A stretch of 64,000 nucleotides of DNA from Strongyloides papillosus (taxonomy: Eukaryota > Nematoda > Chromadorea > Rhabditida > Strongyloididae): the NCBI GenBank assembly GCA_005656395.1, contig SRSI01000013.1, positions 2,046,001 to 2,110,000 of the forward strand, read 5' to 3'. The position numbers and the translations under genes are program-made. The notes below the pieces were generated by a model, which was given only the letters and a program-made list of their open reading frames with translations, did not search any database and was not told the DNA's origin. Of this stretch, positions 47,701-57,365 are shown one piece after another (the first letter of the stretch is position 1; each line of letters opens with the position of its first letter).

Positions 47701-48349
47701 TATACACAGCACGAACTTCATTGATAGCACCAGTAGTCGAAACTTTCATAAAAGTATCAATGTGCGAGAAAAGATCCTGAAGAAGCACCTGAGGTTTTGT
47801 TTCAATGTATTTGTAAATCTCACGTTGAATTTCATCGGAATATTCGTGCATAATCATCTTGAGAACAACAAGAACAGAAACCTCTTGGTCAAATGCAGAT
47901 TTGAAAGATTTGACTTGCCCTACTATCTTTGCATGCCATAAAGGAAAAGTATCGTCACCCCTATCGAAAGACAACAGTTTGAAAGCTTTACCTAACGTAG
48001 ATTCTCTATTGACATAAGTACTACTAAGATATTCTTCAACCTCACTATACTCTGTTTTCAATAACTTATTCTCACCAAAAACTACAGAAAGATGCTTGAC
48101 AATCTCGGGATCCAGAAAAGACAACAGTACTGATGTTTGATGACCTTCAGAAACAGCTTCAAGATCCAAAAACGCTATAGCGTTACCAATTTTAAATTGT
48201 GAAAATGTCTCAAACGACTTCGGATGGAAGAGTTTTGGTACTGTAGGACGCTTGCCTTTGAATTTCAGTTTATCACCATCATAATCCAAAAGCATATTAA
48301 TTAACGCATCCTTTGTTAGCTTTTCATAGTCCGTAGTAGTTAACGGCAT
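44741..48349 (-). CDS. gag-pol: Single-ORF gag-pol polyprotein, 1202 residues
   Basis: One uninterrupted frame encodes everything. Residues 1 to about 240 are gag-like and end in a Lys-rich run (KKKYKKKKNKVKF) in place of CCHC zinc knuckles. The protease has VDTGADIS (DTGA 279-282). Reverse transcriptase follows with the active site KIYFDDVLIYG (561-564). RNase H acids lie in STDAS (D710), EKEAYS (E751), VNVDHS (D778) and KADIL (D826). The integrase has a HNHHQSVTH...CEHC zinc region (935-971) and catalytic D997, D1050 and E1081. The second Asp and Glu are only 30 residues apart, not 35. ATG follows the primer site directly. No frameshift separates gag from pol, so all proteins must come from one polyprotein. 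Confidence 0.95.
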   Translation of the reverse strand: MPLTTTDYEKLTKDALINMLLDYDGDKLKFKGKRPTVPKLFHPKSFETFSQFKIGNAIAFLDLEAVSEGHQTSVLLSFLDPEIVKHLSVVFGENKLLKTEYSEVEEYLSSTYVNRESTLGKAFKLLSFDRGDDTFPLWHAKIVGQVKSFKSAFDQEVSVLVVLKMIMHEYSDEIQREIYKYIETKPQVLLQDLFSHIDTFMKVSTTGAINEVRAVYKKKYKKKKNKVKFRGDFSKRKVYELSCRDDVTSIVNVGSLSLNKDNSFYSIYINNVCVVFKVDTGADISVINPETFSKLRNVKLIKSNLTGRACNGNAVTFSGFFYAYLFNKKTKIFVGQVVRNLLGGDAAWSAIREVMLNSVDALGDDLELRNIILAKYPMLVSENLSKGISTFMADVSLKKDIQPIYIPARKVPVGYESLVRDLLQEWVRDGIIEKYHGVPRWASPIMLARENGRKPRLCVDFSASVNKCVEPLSYGIPDLPSLLNDLYQAEWYTHLDLKSAFLQVPISKRLQDIMVLSTQHGHYQFKKLPFGYINAPLIMQKIMEICLSDAMEDGKSFVKIYFDDVLIYGKSRDEIIRRTNVVCSLLEKHGFTLNMSKSRFAVQEILFLGWSIAKGVRKPHDDRIESIVSLREPQSVSEVRQILGLISHYSSCIPKLHKYLHVFSDLCQKNSKFYWDEVLSSHFNEIKSLIATQTKTYLFNPTWTSVLSTDASSKAIGGVLEQICPSTGIHYPVWHFCKKLTKCQVNWSMTEKEAYSLIVGLRKFSYFLLGRKFLVNVDHSALLFLFGSHKGISAVTSGRIQRWLWEAQRFQFDISFIGTKEFSKADILTRLYNEESTLESEMIVAEIVSEEPEIFSLCPQLSKDEIISESQKDPTFIEIINLINNNWKSDHDIGKHLQWYFRNRKFIAYSNSMLLFKGRIMIPDSMRTQVLSLLHNHHQSVTHMYAAFKKQLYFKGFIHEAQEFWKQCEHCQEARKKPPRTFDTWKAKEPRKYIHGDVIYFRDKNFLMLLDSYSRFTCIYKLSDISSKQISAKLDEFILTYGMVENFCFDSGTQLVSKEIVDNYPVIIIPPNAQHANGACESMVKEFKNFATKNSTLSLTALINAFLYQIRFESSTPDQATPAERFFNTVFSPSLVKCNDAPGTPTRKFHVDDIVRIFFKTGKKWRKAKIIEKVGRFCYRVRLLDSSNGEKEILRHVNEIVS

Positions 48350-48366
48350 CCTGCCAGGATCGCCAG
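48350..48366 (-). other. tRNA primer-binding site
   Basis: CTGGCGATCCTGGCAGG lies between the 5' LTR and the ATG. From TGG onward it is complementary to a tRNA 3' end of the form CCAGGATCGCCA, which resembles animal tRNA-Arg. The tRNA identity is from memory and unconfirmed. Confidence 0.7.
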
Positions 48367-48447
48367 TGTTAGAGACTTGATAGATTTATTAATTATAATA
48401 TATCACTACACCAATGTGTGGGTGAAACAGGCTATCCATGTAGGACA
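48367..48447 (-). repeat. 5' LTR, 81 bp
   Basis: Identical partner of 44579-44659. Confidence 0.95.
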
Positions 48448-48454
48448 ACTGTAT

Positions 48455-49280
48455 ATATAATAGTCAATAATTTATAAACATTTTCGAAATTTGGATCAAT
48501 TTGCAATAATTTTTAAAAATGTTGTTGCAGAAATTCGAACTATTGGTAAATATTGTAAGTTTCTAGCATCTTGAATTTCTTAAATAATGCTTAGTTAGTG
48601 TTTTTTTTCGATTGTATTTCTTTTGAATTTGATAAATCGATAATTAATTTTGTATTTTTCTCATTTTTGTTATAGGTAATGTAAATGAATATTAAACTTT
48701 GTCGTATCCTTTAACGAACACTTTTAGGGTTCGTTTAAAACCCAATCGCTCTAAGACCCGGTAAAATTTAATTATTAGTTATCTTTTCTCATTATATATA
48801 AGATAGATATAATTCTTGCTTTTGTTAATTTTGTGAAATAAGAGAACTTTGTCTAACCTTTAGTTTTATACGGTAATTTTTCAGACAAACTTTTTTAATT
48901 TCTTTGGCTGAGCCATAGAACATAAGATAGTTTAAAATTACTTTAAAAAATAATTGAACAAAAAAATGATAAAGTTATGGATTAAATATATAGCAAATCT
49001 TTATTGATAGTAACCCTGGAAATAATAGCAATAATTGTAATTTTATCAAATTGTAACCATGTTTGAACCATGGTTTAGATAATGTAGCGGTATTGTTTTA
49101 ATAAATATAACTTATTAAGAATTAACATGTTAATAAAATAATAATATAAGGAATTGTATAATAGTTATATTTATAGAATAAATTGTATTTAATGTATAAT
49201 AATGGTTGAACTAAGCTCGAGTAGGGAAGATTGTGTACCATCTTGCTTTTTAAATAGAATAACTTCTATTTATAGTTCTA
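48455..49280. other. Gene-free stretch
   Basis: AT-rich upstream flank of the pseudogene at 49285; no supported feature. Confidence 0.5.
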
Positions 49281-49284
49281 AAAA

Positions 49285-49787
49285 ATGGACATAGTCTACA
49301 TCCTCTTCCCAAGTTTGATTATAAACATTTTAAGAAAAATTAAAATTTTTTTTCATATTCTTGTAAAGAAAATATTGATACCTCTTTATTGTACAGTCTA
49401 TGATCAACTAATAGTCATTGTGAGAAATGAGACTCTCGAAGAGGTTTTGATGTATTGGATAGTATATATACCAGTAGTTTTTGTCATTTTAATTCATTTT
49501 AATTTTCATAAGTTACTTAACTTCTATCATGGTTGGCTGGGATCAGATACGTGGAAGTACAAGAATACCAAATACAACAGGGATATTTGATAAGACGAAG
49601 GAGGCTTGTTACAGAATTCTTTGAAGCAATATTCTTAATGTTTTTGATAGTGGTATTGTACCATATACAAAAGTATTGCTAAAAGAGAAAGCATAACAAT
49701 TCAGATCGCTTGACTGAAATAAGAGTAATTGAAAACGCTTCTCGTTTAAATGTTGAAACTTTATCAATCATTGAAAATAGTTCATAA
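49285..49787 (+). pseudogene. Broken multi-span membrane protein gene
   Basis: The first frame (ATG 49285) contains two or three hydrophobic segments, including VLMYWIVYIPVVFVILIHFN. Near 49530 the coding character shifts frame and continues as LSWLAGIRYVEVQEYQIQQG, YLIRRRRLVTEFFEAIF and LMFLIVVLYHIQKYC. It then passes a TAA and goes on in phase (KRKHNNSDRLTEIRVIENAS) to a final stop at 49787. Several spans with basic loops suggest a receptor- or channel-like membrane protein, but no family is recognisable. One frameshift and one stop make it inactive. Confidence 0.5.
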
Positions 49788-49799
49788 AGTATTTAATAA

Positions 49800-50260
49800 A
49801 TTTCATCAAATAATGAAGATAATTGATATAATTTTTATCTTATTTTTATTTTAATTATTTATTTTGCCATAAATAAACTTTTTTTATTTACATTTTTGAT
49901 TTTCAAATATCCTTTTTCTGTTTAGAATATTTTATTTCTGTTTTCTCCATTTAGTAGTTAATATAAAATTTACCAATAGAAATTGAATATAATAAAAATA
50001 ATAACAATGGTATAATAATTATGGTTTAAAGTAATAGTTTTACAATGTAATAAATATTAATGGTAACGATAAAGATTTACAAAATTAACTAATGATAGTT
50101 TTTCTATAGAATGAAATTTGATAGTGTTGATGCATATCAATTTAAATAATCAATTTCCCATATAATAAAATGAAAATTAATAATGGTAATAAAGTAATAT
50201 ATAAGACTAAATAATAATAATCTTTAAAAATGTGATGAATAAAAATAAATTATACAATGA
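49800..50260. other. Gene-free stretch
   Basis: AT-rich; nothing supported. Confidence 0.5.
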
Positions 50261-50264
50261 CATT

Positions 50265-50467
50265 CACTTAAAAAATTTTGCGGCTAGAAACCACAAACAT
50301 TTGGGGTTTATAATCAGAAATAGTATATTTCAAAAATTTTGCAACCGCAAATCATAAACTTGTAAAATCAGATACTTTTTATTTATATTAATCCTCAAAA
50401 ATATCAATTTAAATAAGTCGGAGTTTTTATCAACCGCAAAAATCCACACAATTTATTTTTCTTAGTG
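50265..50467. mobile_element. Tc1/mariner-type MITE, copy 3 (internally deleted)
   Basis: Ends CACTTAAAAAATTTTGCGGC and the complement CACTAAGAAAAATAAATTGT correspond to the termini of the 10803-11281 element, as do GTTTATAATCAGAAAT and TCAACCGCAAAAATCC inside. It is 203 bp long and the TA target bases have mutated. Confidence 0.75.
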
Positions 50468-50469
50468 AT

Positions 50470-51100
50470 GTATATATTTTTTTGATTAATTAAATGTTTT
50501 TTGTTTATTTTTATATACATGTATTTTATTTTTATCTTTTTCTTTCTTTTTCGAATCTAAAAAAATTTTTAAATGTTACGTAATTGCCTTACTTAGATTA
50601 TAATTAATCTTTAATTAGGAATCGTTTTTTCATTTTATGTTTTTTTTTGTATTTTACAATTTTAAATTTCAAGTGGATATTTGTCAATTTGTTGTTTTGT
50701 TTTTGTTATTGATGTGCTTGTTGTTGGAAGAAATACACTGGATTTTGTACTTTTAATAAAATTTTTTATATGATAAAAAGTAAAAATAAGTAGATTACAT
50801 ATTAAAAACATAAAAATGACAATTTTATTTTATGTTTATAATTATATGTGTTTTGATATAAAAACTATTTATTTCCTCAAATTTTAAATATCTCATTTAA
50901 ATTTTTTTCATAATAAAAAAATAATATACAAAAGACATTAAAAAGTAATTTCTTTATATTAATGTAAAAAAAGGTTGTGTCATAATGTATATAGTAATTA
51001 AAATTATTTTCAATATATTTATTCATTAAATCTGTACACTATCTTTCGTACATTAGTGTGTGCTGGAGATTTCGTTTTGTTAATGTGGATATTTATAATT
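50470..51100. other. Gene-free stretch
   Basis: AT-rich; nothing supported. Confidence 0.5.
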
Positions 51101-51105
51101 TCGTC

Positions 51106-52423
51106 TTAATGATTTATTGCGTTATTATACAAGATTTCTTTTAGTATTTTAACAAATGTATTTTCGACTACTAAAATAGTAACATCGCGTATATTTTCCT
51201 TGCCCATGTGTTTCGTTAAAGATATCAATTCTCTTAAAAGTGATGAAATAGGATTCACATTATAATTAAGACGATTGTGTGCTACATATTTATTTTCATA
51301 TGATTTAATTTCGAATTTTTCAATTGTGTTATCTGAAAATATATTGATCATTATGTAGTTCTATCACTTACTTATATCTAATATCTATATTTGTGTAAAA
51401 CGAATAGTAAAATTCTCTGATTTATATTCTTTCAAAATGTAAAACAACATTAACATTTCTTGTGTTCTTAAGTATTGCGTTAACTTCTTGATTAGATAGT
51501 GAATCCTTTAAAACTATCTTATTAGATAAAAAAGTGTTATTTACTTCTGTACTTAAGTTTAATAATTGCGTTTGATATATTTTGTAGTATTCAGTATTGT
51601 TCCCAACTTGGTTGTTATTTCTTTTAATTTCCTTTTCTTGTGTTTTATCAACATAATTTTGAGTAATAAGATAAAGTTGTTGATAAATAAGTTTCTATGA
51701 GATGGCGTCAGAATTATAACAATTTTTTGAAGAACAATAAAATAATTCCAATTATTTTCGGACCTCAGATTTGTAGGTTAGATCCAATATAAAAAGTTGC
51801 GTAAAATGTTTTTTAATCTTCGTGTTTCTTCAATTTCATTGCGTTTATTTTTCCATGGCAAGTTTATGCCAAACCAGTCACAAATGTTATAATATAAGTT
51901 TTCTAGATCACCAGTTAATCTCTTTGTAGAATTTTTGTAAATTGAGATTGGTGAATACATTGGCGTTTAACGGGCTCTTATGTTTTTTTTTGCGTTGTGT
52001 TCAATAAATTATTGTTATTTAAATTCGAATCTTCTTATTGTGCTGAACCAAAGTCTATTAAAACACAATTAGAAGTATCATTTTCATTGCGTAACATTAT
52101 ATTTAACTTTTGATGTTTAAATAAACTATTTTTTAACGTGCTAAATAGTTTAGTGTTGATAATACATTTTTTGTTGCGTTATGAACATCAAACAAGTTCA
52201 TTGCACTGTTAGAAAAATTTTGTTGATTTATAAATTCCCTTAAATTCATTGCGTATCTTGGAATTGCGAAATAATGGACATCTCTAATACAACAATATCC
52301 ATGTAATAATATCTCTGGTAATGTAGGTAACGCGTTGTTAAAATGCGATAAATGATTTTCTCTTGTCAAAAATTTGTTCATGATTCTTAATTCGTCGTCA
52401 AGTCTTGGTGCCATTTTAATCAC
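51106..52423 (-). pseudogene. Protein kinase pseudogene, CK1/TTBK-like
   Basis: The 5' frame (52133-52423) reads like a kinase N-lobe and hinge: DELRIMNKFLTRENHL, LPEILLHGYCCIRDVHYFAI and ending LSTLNYLAR. Past stops, the catalytic-loop region continues with KLNIMLRNEN and then CVLIDFGSAQ, whose DFG metal-binding motif is intact. The frame at 51778-51960 contains TGDLENLYYNICDWFGINLP followed by W. The pattern DLEN...LPW is typical of the CK1 superfamily, which is expanded in nematodes. More coding-like sequence extends to 51106, possibly a C-terminal extension. At least four stops or shifts make it non-functional. Assignment to CK1/TTBK is by pattern. Confidence 0.68.
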
Positions 52424-52574
52424 GATTAAAAAGTTGTTTATTGTCCAGAATAAGCTATAGAAAACCTCATTGACTTATTATTTTGCTCAATTCAATTTCT
52501 TCCATATGATTGTATAATTGTTGCTGGCAAAGAAATCATTGTAAAAAGTTATATGAAAGAAATTTTCTATATTA

Positions 52575-52842
52575 CGTTATTAACCCTACTTCTATGTTTT
52601 AGTATTATCTGAGATAAGAGAAACTATTAAGAAATAATATAAATAACAAAGATATGTAAAATATAAACAATCTTTTATTTACATCAAGTATAAACGATAC
52701 ATAAATAATTATTTAAAGTTAACATGATAATATTCCTGACTAACCAAAAATTCATCAGAAATGTACATCTCTCCTCTTTTATACTTGTATTGCCCTTGAG
52801 AGCGTACTTCTTCCCATAACTGGTTTTCTGGATTTGTTTTCG
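52575..52842 (-). repeat. 3' LTR of the pol-less element
   Basis: Shares ATTAACCCTACTTCTATG, TTTATTTACATCAAGTATAA and TCCCATAACTGGTTTTCTGG with 57064-57332. Ends are CG...CG, not TG...CA, which is unusual; slight boundary errors are possible. Confidence 0.78.
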
Positions 52843-52857
52843 CCTCCCCTCTCCACT
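52843..52857 (-). other. Polypurine tract
   Basis: GTGGAGAGGGGAGG on the minus strand directly adjoining the 3' LTR. Confidence 0.65.
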
Positions 52858-53746
52858 TTATTGTAACTCCTGTTCAATACCTATTTTGCTTACTGGCTTT
52901 CCTACCGTAATGCCTGCTTCAATTATAAAAACACGTTAACATTAGATTTCGTCATATACGATTCTTATTAATTTAATTTTTAGACAATATAAATAAGTCT
53001 GAAGCATCCATTTCAACATTACTTTGAACATCAAATACTAATCTTCGGAATTTTATAAAGTCTCAATGACAGTGAACAAATATTTTGAATCCATATTAAC
53101 TTCAGTCCTTAGGTACCTGGGACAAATGTTGAATATCATTTGAAAAACTAACAACTAAAAATCCTTTTATTCACGGTGTCAACTTTAAGTATTTTCAGGG
53201 GTGAAAAATATTCATTACATATATAACATATACTTTCAACAACGGTCGGATTTGCAACATCTCCAACTAATATATTTCAATGCACTTTGTATGATTATTT
53301 TCATAGATATTAATATGATTATTAACTACAGGAAATGCAATAATTCCGTTTACCAGTGATGAATTTCGGGACTAGGCATAAATATTGATAAGTATTGCTA
53401 ATTTATAAATCATAATGTTTCTATCAAATACCTTCTAGGATCTATTCTAATATGTTCGAAAATTGACGCTAACAGTAAGATATATATAATGAATCCGATG
53501 TAACAAGTAATACCAGGTGATTAGCTGCCTCTTTCAAAGAAAATATATGTTTTGTCCAATAATACACGTTAAGAGACTTTTCCTATTAATGTTTTTGTAG
53601 TTTTAACATCCTAATTCCACGCAACATTAACTTTTTAATTTATTTAAAATTTAGTGAATTAAATTGTTTTTCTTTCTATATATTGAAATTAGTATTCATT
53701 CATTTTATATAATTCGTTCATTTTTTATTATTAATTCTAGATCACG

Positions 53747-54031
53747 ATGAGTTGCACCGCAAAACCCGGTTTATTAGATCCAATGAATTTATGCGCCAAT
53801 TGCGTTTCAATAGCTACTCCACTCGCTAACTCAGTTACCAACCCAGCTAGTGCTCCAGAAGGTGATTTGCCTAATGAATTATCTGGATGTCTCTCCTTTT
53901 TAGGAGGAATTTTAATACACCCTCTCTATCAATGAGCTATGAAAACCGAGAAGGGAAAAAAATTGTTGGAGTATGCTGAAAGAGCATTTCCCCAGGTATC
54001 TTCATTCCTTCAAAAATTAACAACCAGTTGA
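53747..54031 (+). pseudogene. Small gene with acceptor before ATG and one internal TGA
   Basis: TTATTAATTCTAG lies six bases before ATG. The frame reads MSCTAKPGLLDPMNLCANCV, a Ser/Asn/Pro region and a Cys-containing hydrophobic end (SGCLSFLGGILIHPLYQ). It meets TGA at 53933-53935 and continues in phase with a helical charged stretch (AMKTEKGKKLLEYAERAFPQ) to TGA at 54029. AATAAA follows at 54108. Signals at both ends are good, so the single TGA is either recent damage or read through. Not recognised. It runs opposite to the LTR element that surrounds it. Confidence 0.5.
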
Positions 54032-54107
54032 TCCTCAAGTAGAAACAGTTTAATTGTAAGATTGTAACTTCCCGTTATCTCTTGTTACGTTTTTTTTGTT
54101 TTGTTTT

Positions 54108-54113
54108 AATAAA
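54108..54113 (+). terminator. Poly(A) signal of the small gene
   Basis: AATAAA 77 bases after the last stop of the gene at 53747. Confidence 0.45.
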
Positions 54114-54799
54114 GCGTTGTGAAATGGAGTTAATTATTTATATGTCTTATTTTTATTTTGGTTACTATATAAAGAAGGTCAATCGGATAAAAACAATTTT
54201 TCTCTCTTTTCCATTTTACTTTTTTTTCATTAATTATGAACAATAAGAGATATCACTATTGTTTTAAATTGGTTTCGTAACTTATTTATTCAAAATTAAT
54301 TTATTTAAAATAATTTTTTTATTATAATCAATAAAAATCTATTTCAACTTAAATCAAATTTTAAAGTAAAGATTATTTACGATAGTTGCTTTTGTTTTAT
54401 TCCTCTTTTTATAACCTCATCTGTAGAATTCTTTTTCAACTGATGTAAAGTGTTTCTACTACATTTTCGATAGAATAAAAATTGCTGCTTTTTGCCTTGG
54501 TTGTCGTATCACTAACATAATAAGATTACAAAAGAAAATATAATGAAATAATAAGATGGCAGGAATTTCAGAGTAAAATTGAAGTACTATTTAGTGAAAA
54601 ATACTAATATAAGGTGGTATTAATAAGAAGGCTTATAAATTAGTAAATTCTTAAAATATAAAGGTAATTCTTGTTAAGAAGGATCTAAATATCATAAATC
54701 AAGATATAAAATAGTAAGACATATGTAAAGTATAAAAATTATTTCAATACATTAATAGAAAAGTGTTCTTGTGTCATACTAACTAAAATTGTAGAATGA

Positions 54800-55411
54800 T
54801 TAAGTGCTAAAATTATCGAATAATAAAAATAAGACAATGGGATTGTAAAATAATAGTAAAATAGTAAAAATGAGAGAGAATTTAAAAAGAAGTATCTTTT
54901 CATATGGATATGGTCTCCATTTAAGGTGAGATGGTAGTGAATCTCCATATTTCTTAAATAACTTCTTTGTTTCTTTATCATATTTGGCAACTTCTGCCTC
55001 ATATTCTGTATCCTTTTCTTTTGGCGATTGGGCTTCCCACTCGGCAGTGCGTTTGTCATACTGTTTGTTAGTTTCATACGGTTTTCTCATATAATGGTAT
55101 CGGTCATACATATTGCGTTGTTGGTAGAGAAGGTCACGCCATACTTTTGAATTTTCTCCTTCCTTAGCATGTTCTTTATATTTTTCTAAGAAGTCTATCA
55201 TAAATTCAGGTAATTCCGGATTAGAAACGTCTATTTTCAAATTTCTTTCAATTTTATGGTTTCTTGTAAAATTTGATATTTGTACCGCGGGTTTTCTTTC
55301 TTTTTCTCTTATATAAATCTCTTCTTTCGCCGGTGGGTGTCTGATCTTACAGTTTGAGTCTCTTACCAACCATTGAGCAAGGTCTTCCAGGCTGATGGAA
55401 TCTCTTGATCT
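54800..55411 (-). CDS. Charged 203-residue ORF inside the pol-less LTR element
   Basis: The frame opens after a stop at 55412-55414 and has no in-frame ATG near its beginning, so it needs an upstream exon or a frameshift. It reads DSISLEDLAQWLVRDSNCKI, a basic stretch, then a long Glu/Lys/Tyr-rich helix-prone part (QQRNMYDRYHYMRKPYETNK, YEAEVAKYDKETKKLFKKYG). The last ~30 residues are hydrophobic (FSLIFTILLLFYNPIVLFLL), perhaps a membrane anchor or chance AT-rich sequence. GC content resembles the retroelement ORFs near 3323-4036. It is on the sense strand of the element, so it could be its only protein. No family recognised. Confidence 0.5.
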   Translation of the reverse strand, partial: RSRDSISLEDLAQWLVRDSNCKIRHPPAKEEIYIREKERKPAVQISNFTRNHKIERNLKIDVSNPELPEFMIDFLEKYKEHAKEGENSKVWRDLLYQQRNMYDRYHYMRKPYETNKQYDKRTAEWEAQSPKEKDTEYEAEVAKYDKETKKLFKKYGDSLPSHLKWRPYPYEKILLFKFSLIFTILLLFYNPIVLFLLFDNFST

Positions 55412-55419
55412 TTATTCGG

Positions 55420-57063
55420 TAACTCGATGATAGTAATAAATAAACAAGCAGTTTAGTGCAAGTACTTAATCGGGAAATTGGTAGTTAGAATTAACTTTTC
55501 GTTACTTATATATCTTCCTTTCACTCCCCCTTATTTATATCACCCCAAATATTACAGCCTCATGGGTGTCGTAAATCCCCCTAGCTATTAGTCAATGTCT
55601 TTTGTCTGATAAAAATAGAATCGTGAAGTTGTGACTTTGTTATGGCGATTCTATCAGAGATTTGTAGTCTCTGCTTTAGATATTCTGAATGATAATCCCT
55701 TTTATCCTAGTAGTATTACTAAATCGTTCTAACTTGAACTAGATTTGATGAGTTATTAATACGTTGTTGTCAAATTTTAATAATTTTTACGCTTTGTTAT
55801 TCTACTTAATTAATTGTCATGACTTTTTTCTATTCTCTTTTGAAAAAAATCTATCTTCTTTACATAACTCTTATTGTCTGGGATTTTTTTTCTTAGTACT
55901 ATTACTTACTTTAAATAGTTTTCGTCACTTTTACCATTATCTATCACCTGTGATGTATCATCACTTTTCATTAACTTAACATACGTGATCTATTTTCACT
56001 ATTGTCATTACTGAATGCGCGCAATTTCTTACTTTATTTACCTAGAGACTATTTTGATATTTAAATGATTTCGCAATTTATCCAAATATTACCAAACATA
56101 CATTGTTAATAACATGCACTACAAACTATCTATCTACTATTGCCTTTTCATGAAGAAATACTCACTTATAACGTAGTTTGATATATTAAAAATAAAATAA
56201 CATAAAACTGGCAGTCTTAATTATTTGAAACATTTACCTAATCATCTTCTTAATTCCTACATTCAACAAAGAATAAACATAATGGATTTAATCTCCACTT
56301 TCTCAACATTTTTCTCCATAAAATTCTTTAAAGAGGCACTGGTAGCAGTTTGTACCACCCATACAACTCGTTACAGATAATGTACAAGAAAGATTAATAA
56401 TCTCTAATTTACGTTAGTTAAAATGTAGAAAAGTTGGTATTTATGCGTACTAACGTAATAAAATTATGGGTTTTTATCCTAATATATTATACCAACCAGC
56501 TCTTTTCGGTTTCATCAATAAATACTATTAATACACGGCGCAACCCATGCCGAAAAGATTGTCATCTGATACTATAAGTTTCTAAAGTGTCATCTTGGCC
56601 GAGATAAACACAATCTCTATCTAATTCTCAAATGACGTGACCTTGAAGCACATTTACTTTTCACTTGATTAATACAATTTTATTTATAATAATTTTCTCC
56701 GAAATTCGTCAATCTTGGAGGTCCTCATACTATCATTTCCACATTAGCGCTAATTTCTAAGAAATCATTCATACTAAGAATGCTCCGATTAATTTCCAGG
56801 TACTAGGTCTCTTCTATTACCGATTCGGAATACCAAGTATATCTGGTATTCGCTACAGTTGTAAATGAGATTTTTAGACTACCTCTTCTATTTCTCAATA
56901 ATAAAAACAAAATATAAATTTAATTTTATATCTAATATAACTTAAAATTTGATCTACTGTAAGAAGATGATAAGATATGTTTCTACTGATGATTTATAGC
57001 ATATGCTCGCTTACCTGGAGATTCTATTTGCTGTAATTTCTATGGAGGATCTCGGTGGAACCT
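55420..57063 (-). other. Long leader of the pol-less element, no ORF
   Basis: About 1.6 kb between the 5' LTR and the ORF has higher GC than the surroundings, a pyrimidine-rich plus strand and no sense ORF. It could hold packaging and untranslated signals. The plus-strand ORF at 55764-55979 lacks support. Confidence 0.4.
57047..57063 (-). other. Primer-binding-site-like block
   Basis: AGGTTCCACCGAGATCC immediately inside the 5' LTR; its core matches the blocks at 12606 and 42893. Confidence 0.4.
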
Positions 57064-57332
57064 CGTTATTAACCCTACTTCTATGCTTTTAGTATTATTT
57101 TAGATAAGGGAAAGTATTAAGAAATAGTATAAATAAGAAAAACATGTAAAATTTAAACCACCTTTTATTTACATCAAGTATAAATGATACATAAATAATT
57201 ATTTAAAGTTTACATGATAATATTTCTGACTAACCAACAATCCATCAGATCTGTACATCTCCTCTCTTTTATACTTGTATTACCCTTGAGGGCATACTTC
57301 TTCCCATAACTGGTTTTCTGGATTTGTTTTCG
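57064..57332 (-). repeat. 5' LTR of the pol-less element
   Basis: Partner of 52575-52842. Confidence 0.78.
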
Positions 57333-57365
57333 ATTATATTGTGTTTTTACTTCATGATTGATATA

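Larger units (their letters stand above)
44579..48447 (-). mobile_element. Complete, compact LTR retrotransposon with 81-bp LTRs
   Basis: The 3,869-bp element lies on the minus strand between perfect 5-bp duplications ACTGT (44574-44578 and 48448-48452). Both LTRs are identical over 81 bp and run TGT...ACA. In order it has a 5' LTR, a tRNA primer site, one gag-pol ORF, a purine tract and a 3' LTR, with almost no spare sequence. Identical LTRs and an intact ORF imply a recent insertion that may still be active. LTRs this short are unusual for Ty3/gypsy-type elements. Confidence 0.95.
52575..57332 (-). mobile_element. LTR-bounded element without pol (large non-autonomous type)
   Basis: Direct repeats of 268 and 269 bp (52575-52842 and 57064-57332) enclose 4.2 kb. 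ATTA flanks both outer edges (52571-52574 and 57333-57336), a 4-bp target duplication. On the minus strand the left repeat is preceded by the purine tract GGAGAGGGGAGG, and the right repeat is followed by AGGTTCCACCGAGATCC, a primer-site-like block. This is the full structural order of an LTR retrotransposon, yet no reverse transcriptase or integrase is present. Only a 204-codon frame (54800-55411), broken coding-like sequence near 52950-53200 and a plus-strand small gene are visible. The LTRs differ at many positions, so the insertion is old. Confidence 0.72.
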
